Assembly: GCA_918026815.1 (NCBI GenBank) | Contig: CAKJVC010000163.1 | Location: 62,001-126,000 of the forward strand | Source: Chalara sp. BL73 | Lineage: Eukaryota; Ascomycota; Leotiomycetes; Helotiales | Length of the DNA: 64,000 nucleotides | Direction: 5' to 3' | Part shown: positions 1-10,552 of the stretch, piece by piece | Position numbering within the stretch: position 1 is the first letter of the stretch | Layout: each line of letters starts with the position of its first letter | Made by a program: the position numbers and the translations under genes | Notes under the pieces: generated by a model | Databases searched by the model: none | The model's input: the letters and a program-made list of their open reading frames with translations, nothing else | What the model was told of the DNA's origin: nothing

Positions 1-395
1 CCCCTTTAACAAGCGAGGGATAAACAATCCTTTGATGCAGAATATGTCCACCAAGAAGCGCCTCAAAGCTAAACAACAAAACTAAAATGATGGCTAATTG
101 CTGCCATGCTGTACAGAGTGCAGATGCAAGCCATATGCAGCTTTCTTTGCAACGATTCGCCCATCTCAATATCCAACACTTGGCTCCCCCACTTTGTCGT
201 AACGGCGGGGTTGGGGATGATGCCAAGAATCGATTTAGCTTCGGAGGCTTATTTCTCACCCGCAGCCGCAGACGTCCACATCTTTTCTTTTTTCAACCTC
301 ACTTCCTCTCTCATCTTCATCCAATTAATTTTTGCGTTTTGTATAGCAGTGCTCTGGCTTCGATCCTTATAACAAATGATAATGTGCTGATAAAG

Positions 396-2119
396 ATGGA
401 CGATTATATGTTCAAGGCGAATGTAGACCGCTGCAGATATGTTGAAGAGGCAACGAGCTATCTTGAGATCTTAACGTATTCAGTTAGTGATTTATAAGGG
501 GGGATGGGTTAAGGATGACAACTAATGTTCGCGATAGGATCCGAGCTTAAATACTACGGAGGAGCATCCGTTGACTCCTGATGAGTTTGAAAATTTTCTC
601 AATCGGAGGGTATGTTACGGTCCGCAGGACTTAGATTATGAGGGAAATTAATGACAATCGACGTATAGGGAGCCTATGCCCCTCCAAAACTTCCTCCTGG
701 AGTAGAACCAAGAGCCTGTATACGATTAATGTGAGTTACCCCAGTTGGTTATATGTGAATAGAATGTTAATCAGGATAAGCTTACAACTAAATGCAAAGC
801 ACCCGGAAACTTTCACACCACATGTCATCAGTCTGAAACCCGATGCGTATAAGTCAATGGTGGTCACCATGAATCTGCCATACCGAGGCATTGAAAGCAC
901 CAGTGCTGTTGGGCCGTTTTTCTGGTGCGCATATGATCAAGACGAAGAGAATCCACATTTACGTATGTTACGCTTCCCGTTCTTCACAGTTTCTTTTCTT
1001 TTGAATTTGGCATTGACCGGTCCTTAGAAATTGTAAACCGGAAGAGTGACGTGAGAAAGAAAGGCCTCACTCGCGGTTGGGAACTCATGCTCTCCCACGA
1101 CGTCAAAAACGGTGTCACAAACGGCTATGCGAAAGGCACACCCAGTTCGGACTTGATAGAATGCATAAAACATCTGCGAGCTTGCGTATTGCAAGTCGGG
1201 CATCCATTACTACTACCTATCATCATATACAGCCATGACGTGAGCTTCAAAACAGACATCAAACAGCGCGAGGCACGTGATTGGCTGCGGAGGCTAGAGC
1301 ATGCTGTTTCCATGCGTACAGAGATCCAGGAGAATGAAGGATATGTGAAGGAAGGTGTGGTGGATTTGGATGCCGTCAATCGTGATTTGGTGGAGTGCCA
1401 TTCGCAGGTCCTGTGGAAACGCCCGAAAGCGTACCTGGAGATCCTGAGGGGTATTGAGATGTCACTGAATCGATTCTACGATCGATTGCCAGAAGATAGA
1501 AAAGACGAAACGATGCGGAAATTGCAGTTAAGTATGAAGGCACGAATGGAGTTTTATCGGGTCAAACTACAGGGTATCGAGAGTTATGCATACACCACAT
1601 TACAACGTCTAGACATCCAACGAAGCGCTGTTTGTACCCCATCTTACCCTTTGGACCAGAGAAGCAAAAGCTAATGTTTGAAAGCTTTATAATATCATTG
1701 CTCAAAAAGAGTCAAAGCTAAACTTCCAAATGGCTGGTGAGCAACGCAAACTTGCTCACGCATCCAAGCGGGATTCTGCAGCCATGAAGATCATCTCCCT
1801 CCTCGGTGCCATTTTCTTCCCCGGCGTGTACCTCGCCTCCGTCTTCAGCATGACTTTCTTCAACTTCCAAGCCGATAACCCCGGGCCCCAGCTGTCAGAC
1901 AAATTCTGGATTTATTGGGCGGTGACGTTGCCATTAACGATGTTGTTTGTGGGAGTGTGGTATGTGTGGGAAAAGAAGAGAGAGATACGATATGAGATGG
2001 AGGATAAAGATTTGGAGAAGGGCAGCGAGGACATGGAGAAGATTATCATGGCGACGATGAGAAAGAGAACGATGAGTAAGGCGAGTACGTGGGATACGGG
2101 GTCGAAGAAGAGTGAGTGA
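396..2119 (+). CDS. CorA-like Mg2+ transporter-type membrane protein, 481 aa, six exons
   Basis: Model: 396-482, 538-609, 669-730, 775-962, 1028-1629, 1685-2119. All junctions are GT-AG, phases agree, and the total is 1446 nt. The long soluble N-terminal part contains PPKLPPGVEPRACIRL and GPFFWCAYDQDEENPHLQI, which I recognise as typical of fungal CorA-like proteins of the plasma membrane. A helical region (about residues 250-375) precedes two C-terminal membrane helices, one in AMKIISLLGAIFFPGVYLAS and one in FWIYWAVTLPLTMLFVGVW. The segment SMTFFN ends the first helix, at the place where classical CorA channels have GMN, so Mg2+ selectivity is uncertain. The tail is charged (KKREIRYEMEDKDLEKG). 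The start at 396 is the first ATG of a frame that splices in phase to exon 2. The 44-bp third intron is very short but keeps the frame. The family is firm; the substrate is not. Confidence 0.85.
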
Positions 2120-3430
2120 TATGTGCGTTAGAGGATGGGGTGGATTGGAAGTAGAGGAAGAAGGAAGTGGGTTTAGTACTCAGACTTCTTCTTTTGGATC
2201 ATTTCAGCAACAAATTTTCACGCCGTAACGAAATGAGACGGAATGATGTTTAACGACACGCTACGAAATACGACATATATTGGTTTTGATCCCGGCGTAT
2301 AACAAATTATAAAAGATACAGGTTACCAACTACATAGGACACATAGAGAAAATCGAGCCTTATACGTCATATCACCCTCAATCCGAGGTCACATTCAAAT
2401 ATAATATACGAAGATTTCTGAATCATTAACTCAGCCTAACAAGGAGGGTTCTGACTGCCGTTTCATAATTTTGGCATGGGTGTGTGTAATCCAAAATTGT
2501 AACCATCAGCTTACAAAAGGGCAGGTCCTATCAGCCTGGGAATCTGCTCTTCATAACATCTTCATCTCCAAATCAATACGTGTATCTCCAACTTGAAATA
2601 TGCAAACTCAGGAATTCAAATAATACGGTGATATGAGAATGAGAATTCTGCGCACTAAGCTTCGCCCTCTTTGGGCTGACTTTTGTCCTCGCGACCAAGA
2701 TTGCGGGCACTCTTTACTTTGTAGAAAAGCAAAACGAATGCTTCGAAGTAGTATTTGCTTACAGGAAGTTTACTGAGAGTTTTATACTATACAGTTTAAT
2801 ATTTCATATCGACCTTTAGCCTCTGCACACAATATAACGTTTAACTTTTAGGAACTAAGGGCGCTTTCATATTCTGTATGGTGATGCAGAATCAAACATG
2901 AAAGCTAGTACAAGTTTAAATATCACTCTAAACTCATCTCCTGCGTTAAGGGGGCAGAGCAGTGGTCTAAAAGTAAGACGCACAATTTGATACTAGCTTC
3001 AGGTTTAAATATGTAATGTTAAGTGCCGGCCATTTAAAGTAAGCTTTTGAATTCAAGTTTATACCACAATAAGAAAAACTCCTAAAAGCTTCGCACGAAT
3101 GTAAGGCGAGACTTGAAAACAATACCTCGCCTTACAGAAGGCCCAGTAGGGAGCTCCAATTGTAAAGTATAGATTTTAAGAGGTAGCATCATGTTTCTGG
3201 GTGTAGCTTTTGGAGGCAACCTTTAGGTGCTAATTTGGTAACTAAAAGCTAATAAAATTAGTGTGAGAACACAAGGAGCAGCATCAAAAGAATTGCTCTT
3301 ACAAGCAAGCTCAAAAACACTCCTCCTTTCACAGCTTTCCCAAATTTCCTTCCCGCACTATTGAGTCAGTTTTGAACTTGGCCCCTTCACTCCTTTCCCT
3401 CTCATCTCGGCTTGTTGTTCAAAAAACTCG
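2120..3430. other. Intergenic, AT-rich, no gene seen
   Basis: About 1.3 kb between the CorA-like gene and the convergent gene on the minus strand. I see no open frame with coding character, tRNA-like fold or repeat on either strand. It probably holds the 3' ends of the two convergent transcripts. Confidence 0.5.
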
Positions 3431-3607
3431 CTAATAACCCAGGACATCACAACTTGCCAGTGTCCCATAATTATCAAACTGACAATTGTTTGCGTAAAAC
3501 CGGAGAAAGCACCCTGCATTCGCACTATTGTAGCCAAAGTTTGACGAGCCAGGGAAACCATTGACGGTCGAGCCTGGGAGGGCGACGTATGTCTGGCCCG
3601 AGTGGCC
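3431..3607 (-). other. Candidate alternative 3' terminal exon encoding a Cys-containing tail
   Basis: The minus strand has 59 codons ending in TAG at 3431-3433 that read like real protein: Gly/Asn/Ser/aromatic-rich with three cysteines (GCFLRFYANNC then ASC). Its 5' edge is a good acceptor (TTGCTTGAAG) with a perfect TACTAAT branch site at 3618-3624. It lies directly downstream of the stop codon of the 190-aa gene. A donor GTATTT at 3693, inside that gene, would give an 86-bp intron and join in phase 0, replacing the last residues with this tail. It could instead be the last exon of a lost secreted-protein gene. The splice is inferred, not shown. Confidence 0.35.
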
Positions 3608-3624
3608 CTTCAAGCAAATTAGTA

Positions 3625-4267
3625 TTAAGCTGGCCATCCATCATCATCCAACATCTCGAATTCCTTCATTAGCAAAGACGGAAGCTGAAATACTCCCTCG
3701 TCATCAATAAAATCATTCTTCTTCCCCGTAAACCCCCATTTCTCGATGTAGGCCCACACATTATGCTCCAAGTACATCGCGACGTAAGCGGCAGACGCAA
3801 ATGGCACCCTCCATTCCTTCCAAGACTTGATAGCCTTAGATTCAATCCAATCACCATCCTCAACATCCCCAGGCATTTCATAGGCCAAATGGTGAATCGC
3901 AACCGTCTTGTCACGTGTGCTTCGCTCGTCGAGAATGACAAACGTGTCGTTAATAAGGTTTTGTTCTTCGGGGACTCCTTCTGTGAATCTTTTTAGGTCG
4001 TCCAAGGACGAAGAGAGGAAACCGCTCTCGATTGGGTCAAGCAGCCCGACAGTTCCTTCCTCAAATTCCGTCTGCGATGGATCCTTTGCGAAGCACCATA
4101 TGTTGGTTGTGCCTCGTGGCCTCTGAGACTCTACCACGAACTCCTTGATAAGCTATAAGGAAACATGGATCAGCGCAACTCAATATTCCTAAACGTTAAT
4201 ACCGGAGTATCCTGGACTTTACCTCAACGGAGACATTAGCGATGCAGAAGAACAAGACTGTGGTCAT
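3625..4267 (-). CDS. Hypothetical cytosolic protein, 190 aa, two exons
   Basis: Exons on the minus strand are 4223-4267 and 3625-4152. The intron (4153-4222) has donor GTAAAG, a CTGAT branch site and a TATAG acceptor, and the phase is kept. The protein begins MTTVLFFCIANVSVE, then has an acidic middle part and a core with FVILDERSTRDKTV, AYVAMYLEHNVWAY and ending GWPA. It has no signal peptide or membrane helix. From memory it resembles small fungal DUF6924-type proteins (beta-strand start, ILDE-S-RD core, W-A-Y helix), but I cannot confirm this and the function is unknown. The ATG at 4267 is the only one that splices in frame. An in-frame alternative last exon may exist downstream (3431-3607). 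Confidence 0.6.
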
Positions 4268-4413
4268 TTTTGCTTGAAGCTGAACTGCGCAACAAACGGT
4301 TGAAGGGTATAATGGGCGGGTTTTCTAAATAATTCGATGTGGGAAAGGTGAATAGCTGGTAATTATTAATGCCTTGATGTAGCACAATTGATGCGCTGCC
4401 GCCCAGGTAAATA

Positions 4414-4843
4414 TTAGTCGGTGTGCTGAAGGATTCTTGGCTGCCTGCTCGTTTGGCCCCCAAGATGTTGCGCCTGCAGTTGATCTAAAATAGCCACTGC
4501 CCTTGGGGATCCAGTACCAGGACCAAAGCCCATAGCCGGGAGCGATGTAATAGTAGGTGTTGTAACAGCAGAAATAGGCTGAGCAGCAGGGATCTTGACG
4601 TTTCTGTACAACAAGGCCGATGTATATTAGCAGTTAAGAAGGCGGAATGAATGCTGGGAATCAAAAGAAGATTGAGATATAGCTCAAGCTCATTAGCTTC
4701 GGAACGAGTCACGCGGCCGTGCTGAATCTCAAAAGTTGTATAACTGTGTCTGAAGAAATTGCTGTGCAGATTTGTAGATGATTGGCATGCCGAATGCTTT
4801 ATGCAACTCTGCCGTGTCTTTTCACAGCGCTATAATAAATGTC
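4414..4843 (-). pseudogene. Possible decayed coding fragment
   Basis: On the minus strand an open stretch from about 4843 has protein-like composition (HGRVTRSEANELELYLNLLL at about 4655-4714). Near 4605 a second frame continues with NVKIPAAQPISAV and runs to a stop at 4414. No GT donor lies in a position that would join the two frames, and no start codon is convincing. Either it is a small gene I cannot resolve or, more likely, a relic. No family was recognised. Confidence 0.2.
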
Positions 4844-5280
4844 ATCTGTGCAACGCGCTAGTGAGATCTTGTGACGACGGACGATCAGAAAAAGGCCTTT
4901 GGTATGTGCTTATGACTATTCAGCGTTTTGGCTATTTGTACGTTGTAAAGTCTGCAGGCAAGCATGAGAAAAGTAAGCTCACCATGTTGCCAGTACCCCA
5001 CGACGCTCAGCCTCTTCTGCATACATTCTAAACCCGTATTTCTTCTCACAACCATACAAGCGCTTGATACGTCTTGGAAATCAGGCATGTGTTTGATTTT
5101 TTGGGCTCTATTTTTCCTTGGAGTTACCACTGACTTTAATGACCTTATTTACTTAGCCGAGATAAACTTGGTATAGGGCTTAAGCACAAACAACCGCGTC
5201 TAAGTTCTATCAATAGTACATATATGCTTTTCAACGAAGAAATCTTGACACCGTACTTGAAAATATCCACTCTCATCTTG
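4844..5280. other. Intergenic, 3' flank of the ABC transporter
   Basis: AT-rich stretch after the ABC transporter stop codon. No convincing coding or RNA feature was seen. Confidence 0.4.
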
Positions 5281-8200
5281 TCAATGTACAGCGGCTTTCC
5301 TAATACCCTCCAAATCCCCTGATTCCTCACACAAACGTCGAAACACAGCACCATCACCACTATGCTCAAGCAGTTTGCTAATCTCACCTTGCTCCACGAC
5401 CTGTCCCTCACTTAATACCACCACTTCATCGTAGTCAGCAATCGTCTGTAGTCGATGGGCGATAGTCAGGACAGTTGTGCCAGCTGCGACACTGGCGCGC
5501 AATCCTGCCTGAATTAGAGCATCAGCTGCATGGTCAATAGACGCAGTTGCTTCATCCAGCACAAGAATCCGGGAACGCCGAAGGAGTGCGCGAGCGATGC
5601 AGAGAAGCTGTCTCTGACCACGCGAGAGGACGGCGGCAGGATGATCCAAGTCTAGGCGTTGTAGTCTAGGTCTATCTTCCGCAGATTCTGAATCAACAGC
5701 GTCAAGAAGACGGACCATACGCAATAAATCCAACATATCGGTATCACTATATTGCTGCAGTGGGTCTAAATTATCACGAATGCTGCCTTCAAATAGCGTG
5801 GGATCTTGTGGGACAACCGTTATGGTTTGACGGAGACGCTCGAGGGGAACTGATGCTATGTCGATTTCATCGATAGTTATTCGTCCAGTTTCTGCCTCAA
5901 GACCACGAATCAGAGATAAGGTCAGTGAACTCTTTCCTGCACCTGTTCGTCCAACGATTGCAACACGGCTTCCAGCAGCGACCTTGAAATTTATGTTTCG
6001 CAAAACAGGATCCAGCTCCGGAGCATAGCGTGTGGTATAGCCCTCAAAACATATTTGCCCTCTAGTAGGCCAGTCACTCGCTAACTCAGAAGCATGCTTG
6101 GTCACTGTGGATGCTTCCTGGGCAATTTCCATGTATTCATTAATCCGGTCCATAGAATTGAATTCTTGTTGAACGATGGCATATAGCTGCACGGACCACA
6201 TGACAAGTTCCACGAACGTGACTGCATAAGTGAGAATCAGGCCAGCAGCACCGGGATCAATGGTGGCAGAATTTCGAAGTACGAATGCACCCGTTGAACA
6301 AGAAATGATGCCACCAATAATACCAATGCGAAGCATGAGCCACTGTGTGCCGGCCCAAAGTAGATCATATGGCTTGTTCCACTCATCGATAAACAGGTGG
6401 TTTTGTGTTAGAAATTGGTTCGATGCAACATAAGCTCGAATGCTGATGGCTCCTGATAAGGTCTCGCTCAATTGTTGATTAAGAGGTGAGCGTGAGACGG
6501 CTTCGATGCGCTTCAGATCTCGTGAACTACTAACGTAGAGCGTGGCTACGAGATAATATGCTACGGTGATAAAGAGAGCAATGATGAGAAAGTAGGGGAT
6601 AACGATCGATATCACAATCATGATCATGACTATTGAACAGATTATCATAAATCCAGAAGATGAAAACCGCCCGAGATTCATGTCTAGCGCTCGAACATCA
6701 TTGGAGAATCGGTTGGTAATTTGTCCCAACGGGACTTGATCGAAGAACTGCAGTTTTGCGTAAAGAACAGAATGCAAAAGCCGTGCATATATCTTTGATG
6801 AGGCGTTGAGTGCTCCCCAGTATGCGAAAGCATCGCGGAAAAATGTGGCAAGTGCATACCCAAAGCAGATTAGCGCATATATAGCCAGATAATATCCAGC
6901 ATTGACCTGTTCGGCCTCCCGATTCAGACCTCCAGGAGCGGCGTGAATGGCTAAGTTGTCATATTGGTACGCCCACACTTTTATCCAAAGATTGGTTCCA
7001 AGCAGGACAAGCTGCTGGAGGGCAAAACCAAATAGAAGTATGACCCAATACCAGAAAGGACCTAGAGCACTAAGGTATGAGTTTATAGTCGACCAGGTAA
7101 TTGCGCCTTCGGTTTTGCTTTCAGTGTAATTTGGCTTTGGGCTTGACTCTTCAGCGTCATTGGGCAGGTCGTTCTGCAGTGCTTTGGATACAGAAGCCTC
7201 TCCACTTTGGATATCTTCAGTTAATCCAGATGTATCCTTAGAGCTCCCTGCTTCTTCGTCCTGACTAGCTCGGACAAACAATCCTTGGGTGGCCATATCT
7301 GCTGGCGTGCCATCATATTTGACCTGGCCATCTTCAAGTAAGACAACATATACACTATGGGGAATGGCGAGTTGCGTATTGTGGGTAACGAGAATGCAAG
7401 TACGATCCTGCATTAACTTTCCTTGAATCGCGTGCGAGAAGATGCTGTTAGCCGTGCGGGCATCGACAGCACTAAGGCAATCATCCAGCAGCACGTACAT
7501 AGCTCGACTGTACAATGCCCTAGCTAAAGATACTCTCTGCTTCTGACCACCGGATAGTCGATTTCCGTTTTCGCCCGCAAGTGTAGAGTCTCCCTTGTCA
7601 AGTGTAATGAGATCCTCCCGAAGTACGACAGAAGAGATCACTGCATCATACCGCTGACCATCAAAAGGCAGACCAAACAAAATATTCTCCCGTATTGTAC
7701 GATTGAGAATCCATGGCTCTTGTGGGCAGTACGCAGTCGTCTTTGACAAAAATTGGGTATCGGTTGGTATATCAGAGAAGTGATTTAACGAATCCTGTTG
7801 TTCATGAGGAAGGAAGACTCGGCCGCTCAATAGCTGCATCTCCCCAAGAAGAGCTAGCAGGAGTGACGATTTGCCTGAACCGGTCGAGCCACAAATGACA
7901 TTTAGAGCCTTCGGTTTAAATCTAAGCTGAAGATGGCGAAGGCTAAAGGGCTGAGATGATGTTGCATGGTCCGCTTCATTTCCAGCAGGAGCTTCTGTTG
8001 GCCATACGAGAGTGGCGTTCTCGAAGCCAATGGTCGGATCACCGTTGCTTTCTAGCTGTATGTATTTGCCTGTATCTCTCTCATTGAGGAAGGCATCGAC
8101 ACGTAGCACTGACACGTACGCTTGAAGAAGATATGTGATGGAGTCTGCCAGCCGATTTAGAGGAATTTTGATAATAGAAAATATCACAAGTGCAGGAAAT

Positions 8201-10030
8201 GCGGTCGCAGTTCCTAGCTTGTTTTTCCAAACCACCGTATAGAAAAACAGAGTCAGGATAGTCACAATAAACGGTAAGGAGAGGAAAACAGTCAAGTTTA
8301 TGGATACCCAGATAAAGCGGTTTCGTATTCGCTTGAGTTCCACTGCTCTCTTCTCCGAGACTCGTTTCTCGAAGGCAGTCTCCCAACCAAGATATTTGAT
8401 GGTACGGATATTGCTAATGAGCTCTGTGCTTGATTGTATTCGTGCATCACTATAGCCTTATTAGCATGAATACCGAAGAACGGCGCTGCTGATGCGATTA
8501 CAACATGTTTGCGGAAGCATTCTCAACGAAACACTCTATTTGGTAGATAGTTCTATAGAAAGAGAAGAATAGTGGAAGGCAACACACACCTTGCTGATAA
8601 CAAAAGCTTCTGAACTGCTGCCATTTTCCTAGATAGAATGACATTCACCGGTAACAGAGCAATCATGAGGAATACACCAATTATACCACTGATACCGAGG
8701 ATTTGATACAAAAGGCATATAGCAAGGGTTGTCTGAACAGGGAACATAACTGCACCAAAATGCAAATACGAGCTCATCTCGCTGATGAACAGTGCATCTC
8801 CGGACATAAGGTTGAGAATGCTTCCATCGCTGGCATATTTGGGATTTTTGTCCTCCGTCGTTTTAGTTCCAGAAGCTATTTGTGGCGACTGTGCCATTTG
8901 TTTTCGGAGTACTTTCGCATAAATATCATTTGAGAGAACGGTGCGCATCCTGGTACTGATCTTTCGCCCAGTCCATTCAGTCTGAGTTTGTCCCAGAGAT
9001 GTTAAAAGACCAGCCACAAAAAGCCCGCCAACACAAAGCCAAGCAGTGCTGCGAGTCATCGTCCCTGGATTCTCCAGCTCTGTGAGTAGCAGCCTGATCA
9101 GGAGGGCTGGCATAAACACCATGAAACTCTCCAGAAAGGCCCATGCGAATTGCTTGCATAGTTCAAACTTTATGAAGTTGAAAAGCCGCCAAAGGAGAGG
9201 ATGGGTCGGATCAGTAGCCGCACGAAATTTGTGATGACCACAGCCGCAATTCGATCACGACTTAGCGGATATAAATCTGAAGCCTCAAGCGTGCGACCAT
9301 AGGCTTTCCATATCAAACTATCAACCCAAAAGTAGGTAAGCCGCGAAAGAAGACTCGCAGTTTCATCCCTTCCCAGGTTGGGTGACTGGTCTGTACCCTG
9401 AAATAGTGGCGATCTCGGGGCTAGCAAATGAATCAAGCAAAGGATTGTGAAGAGAACAAAATGGGTCGAGATGGAAAAATTCCAAAAGATTTCGGATCCA
9501 AAGCGGGTGACGATCGGGGTGTGGAATAGTGCGGCCGCGTTTAGCCATTGGATACTATATAGAGTTGTGGTATGTACTCTTAGAGAGCTATAGACCCGGG
9601 CACTTCTTGTCGCTGTCCATTTTCGTACCAAGACAAGCAATAGCAGATAGCTTGAGAAAACAACAAGTGGAAGGGATAGTGGTTGTTGGTGAAAAATCCG
9701 ATTGCGAATATAGAAGCTGAGACTGATTCCAATATCCACAATCAACAGAATAATTTCCAAAACGGTAGTTCGGGACGATATTCTGATGACAGCTGGGGCT
9801 GTAAGAACTTCCTTTGCAGTAACCGTCTCATCCCCCGAGGCAGCAAGAGGCTCAAATTTATAACTATTTTTTAATCTGCGCTGAAAAGCAGCGTAGAGAT
9901 GAGAGACTAGTAACACCACCAGTGAGGTTAAAGATGCTGTCAATGGAATGATACCGCTTAGATATGCGCCTTGAAAACAATCTGAAAAGCGTCCATCATG
10001 CCAAAGCGGCGTCGAACATAGAGGAGCCAT
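5281..10030 (-). CDS. ABCC (MRP/Ycf1/Ybt1-like) full ABC transporter with an apparent 1-nt frameshift
   Basis: The reading order on the minus strand is 10030 to about 9228 in one frame, then 9227-8590 shifted by one base, an intron (8450-8589, GTGTGT...TATAG, 140 bp) and 8449-5281. The result would be about 1.53 k residues. The start has the multi-helix TMD0/L0 layout of ABCC proteins. Two half-transporters follow. NBD1 has Walker A GSTGSGKSS (about 7862-7893), signature LSGGQKQR and VLLDDCLSAVD. NBD2 has GRTGAGKSS (about 5925-5955), LSRGQRQL and LVLDEATASID. Both sites look catalytically intact. Such pumps export conjugated or drug-like organic anions, or load them into the vacuole. Frame A ends in VVITNF and frame B resumes with RAATDPTHPLLWRLF; the two meet at 9223-9230 with no usable intron. 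It is therefore either a disrupted gene or an assembly error. Confidence 0.85.
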
Positions 10031-10552
10031 GATTTATTGAGGCATTTTGAACTGAACGTCGCGTTAGATATAAAATATTGATGCCTGAAGTGATATTCGT
10101 GAGAATCAGGTAACAATCAATTCCAAAAAGATCATAGCAGGCAGCCTATTTTGTGACAATTTGATTGAGGTTGAGGGCGGAGAGATTGCGCGTTGAGATA
10201 TTTAATTGATTAACTTGTTGCCTGAAGACCAGGGTGCTTGCATGTCGATCATTTCAAAGCTCGCCATAAGTAGTAAAAGTCCGTATAGTCCCTTAATAGC
10301 CTGGTACGTCTGCATTCTGTGCTGATTGTGCTACTAAGCTTACTAACACGTCTGTGCGGGCTCTGCTTACTCTTTGATCCTACTCCGACCAATGAAACTT
10401 GTGTGTTCAGCTTACCAGTAAACATTTCTTTTGAACAATCATCTCTTAAAGACTACCTGGGGAGCGAAATCTTGTATATATATGCTGTCACATTAAGGTT
10501 GGCAGGATGTGGTATAGACAATAGAAGCAGGATGAATCACGTAAATGTGCTA
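10031..10552. other. Intergenic between the ABC transporter promoter and the D-LDH 3' end
   Basis: About 0.5 kb holding the upstream region of the ABC transporter (minus strand) and the terminator side of the D-lactate dehydrogenase gene. No further gene was seen. Confidence 0.4.

Noticed and set aside
638..1027. Stand-alone open frame starting at ATG 638
   Set aside because: Only its second half is coding; it is read as exon 4 of the CorA-like gene, and the first part falls in introns or another frame.
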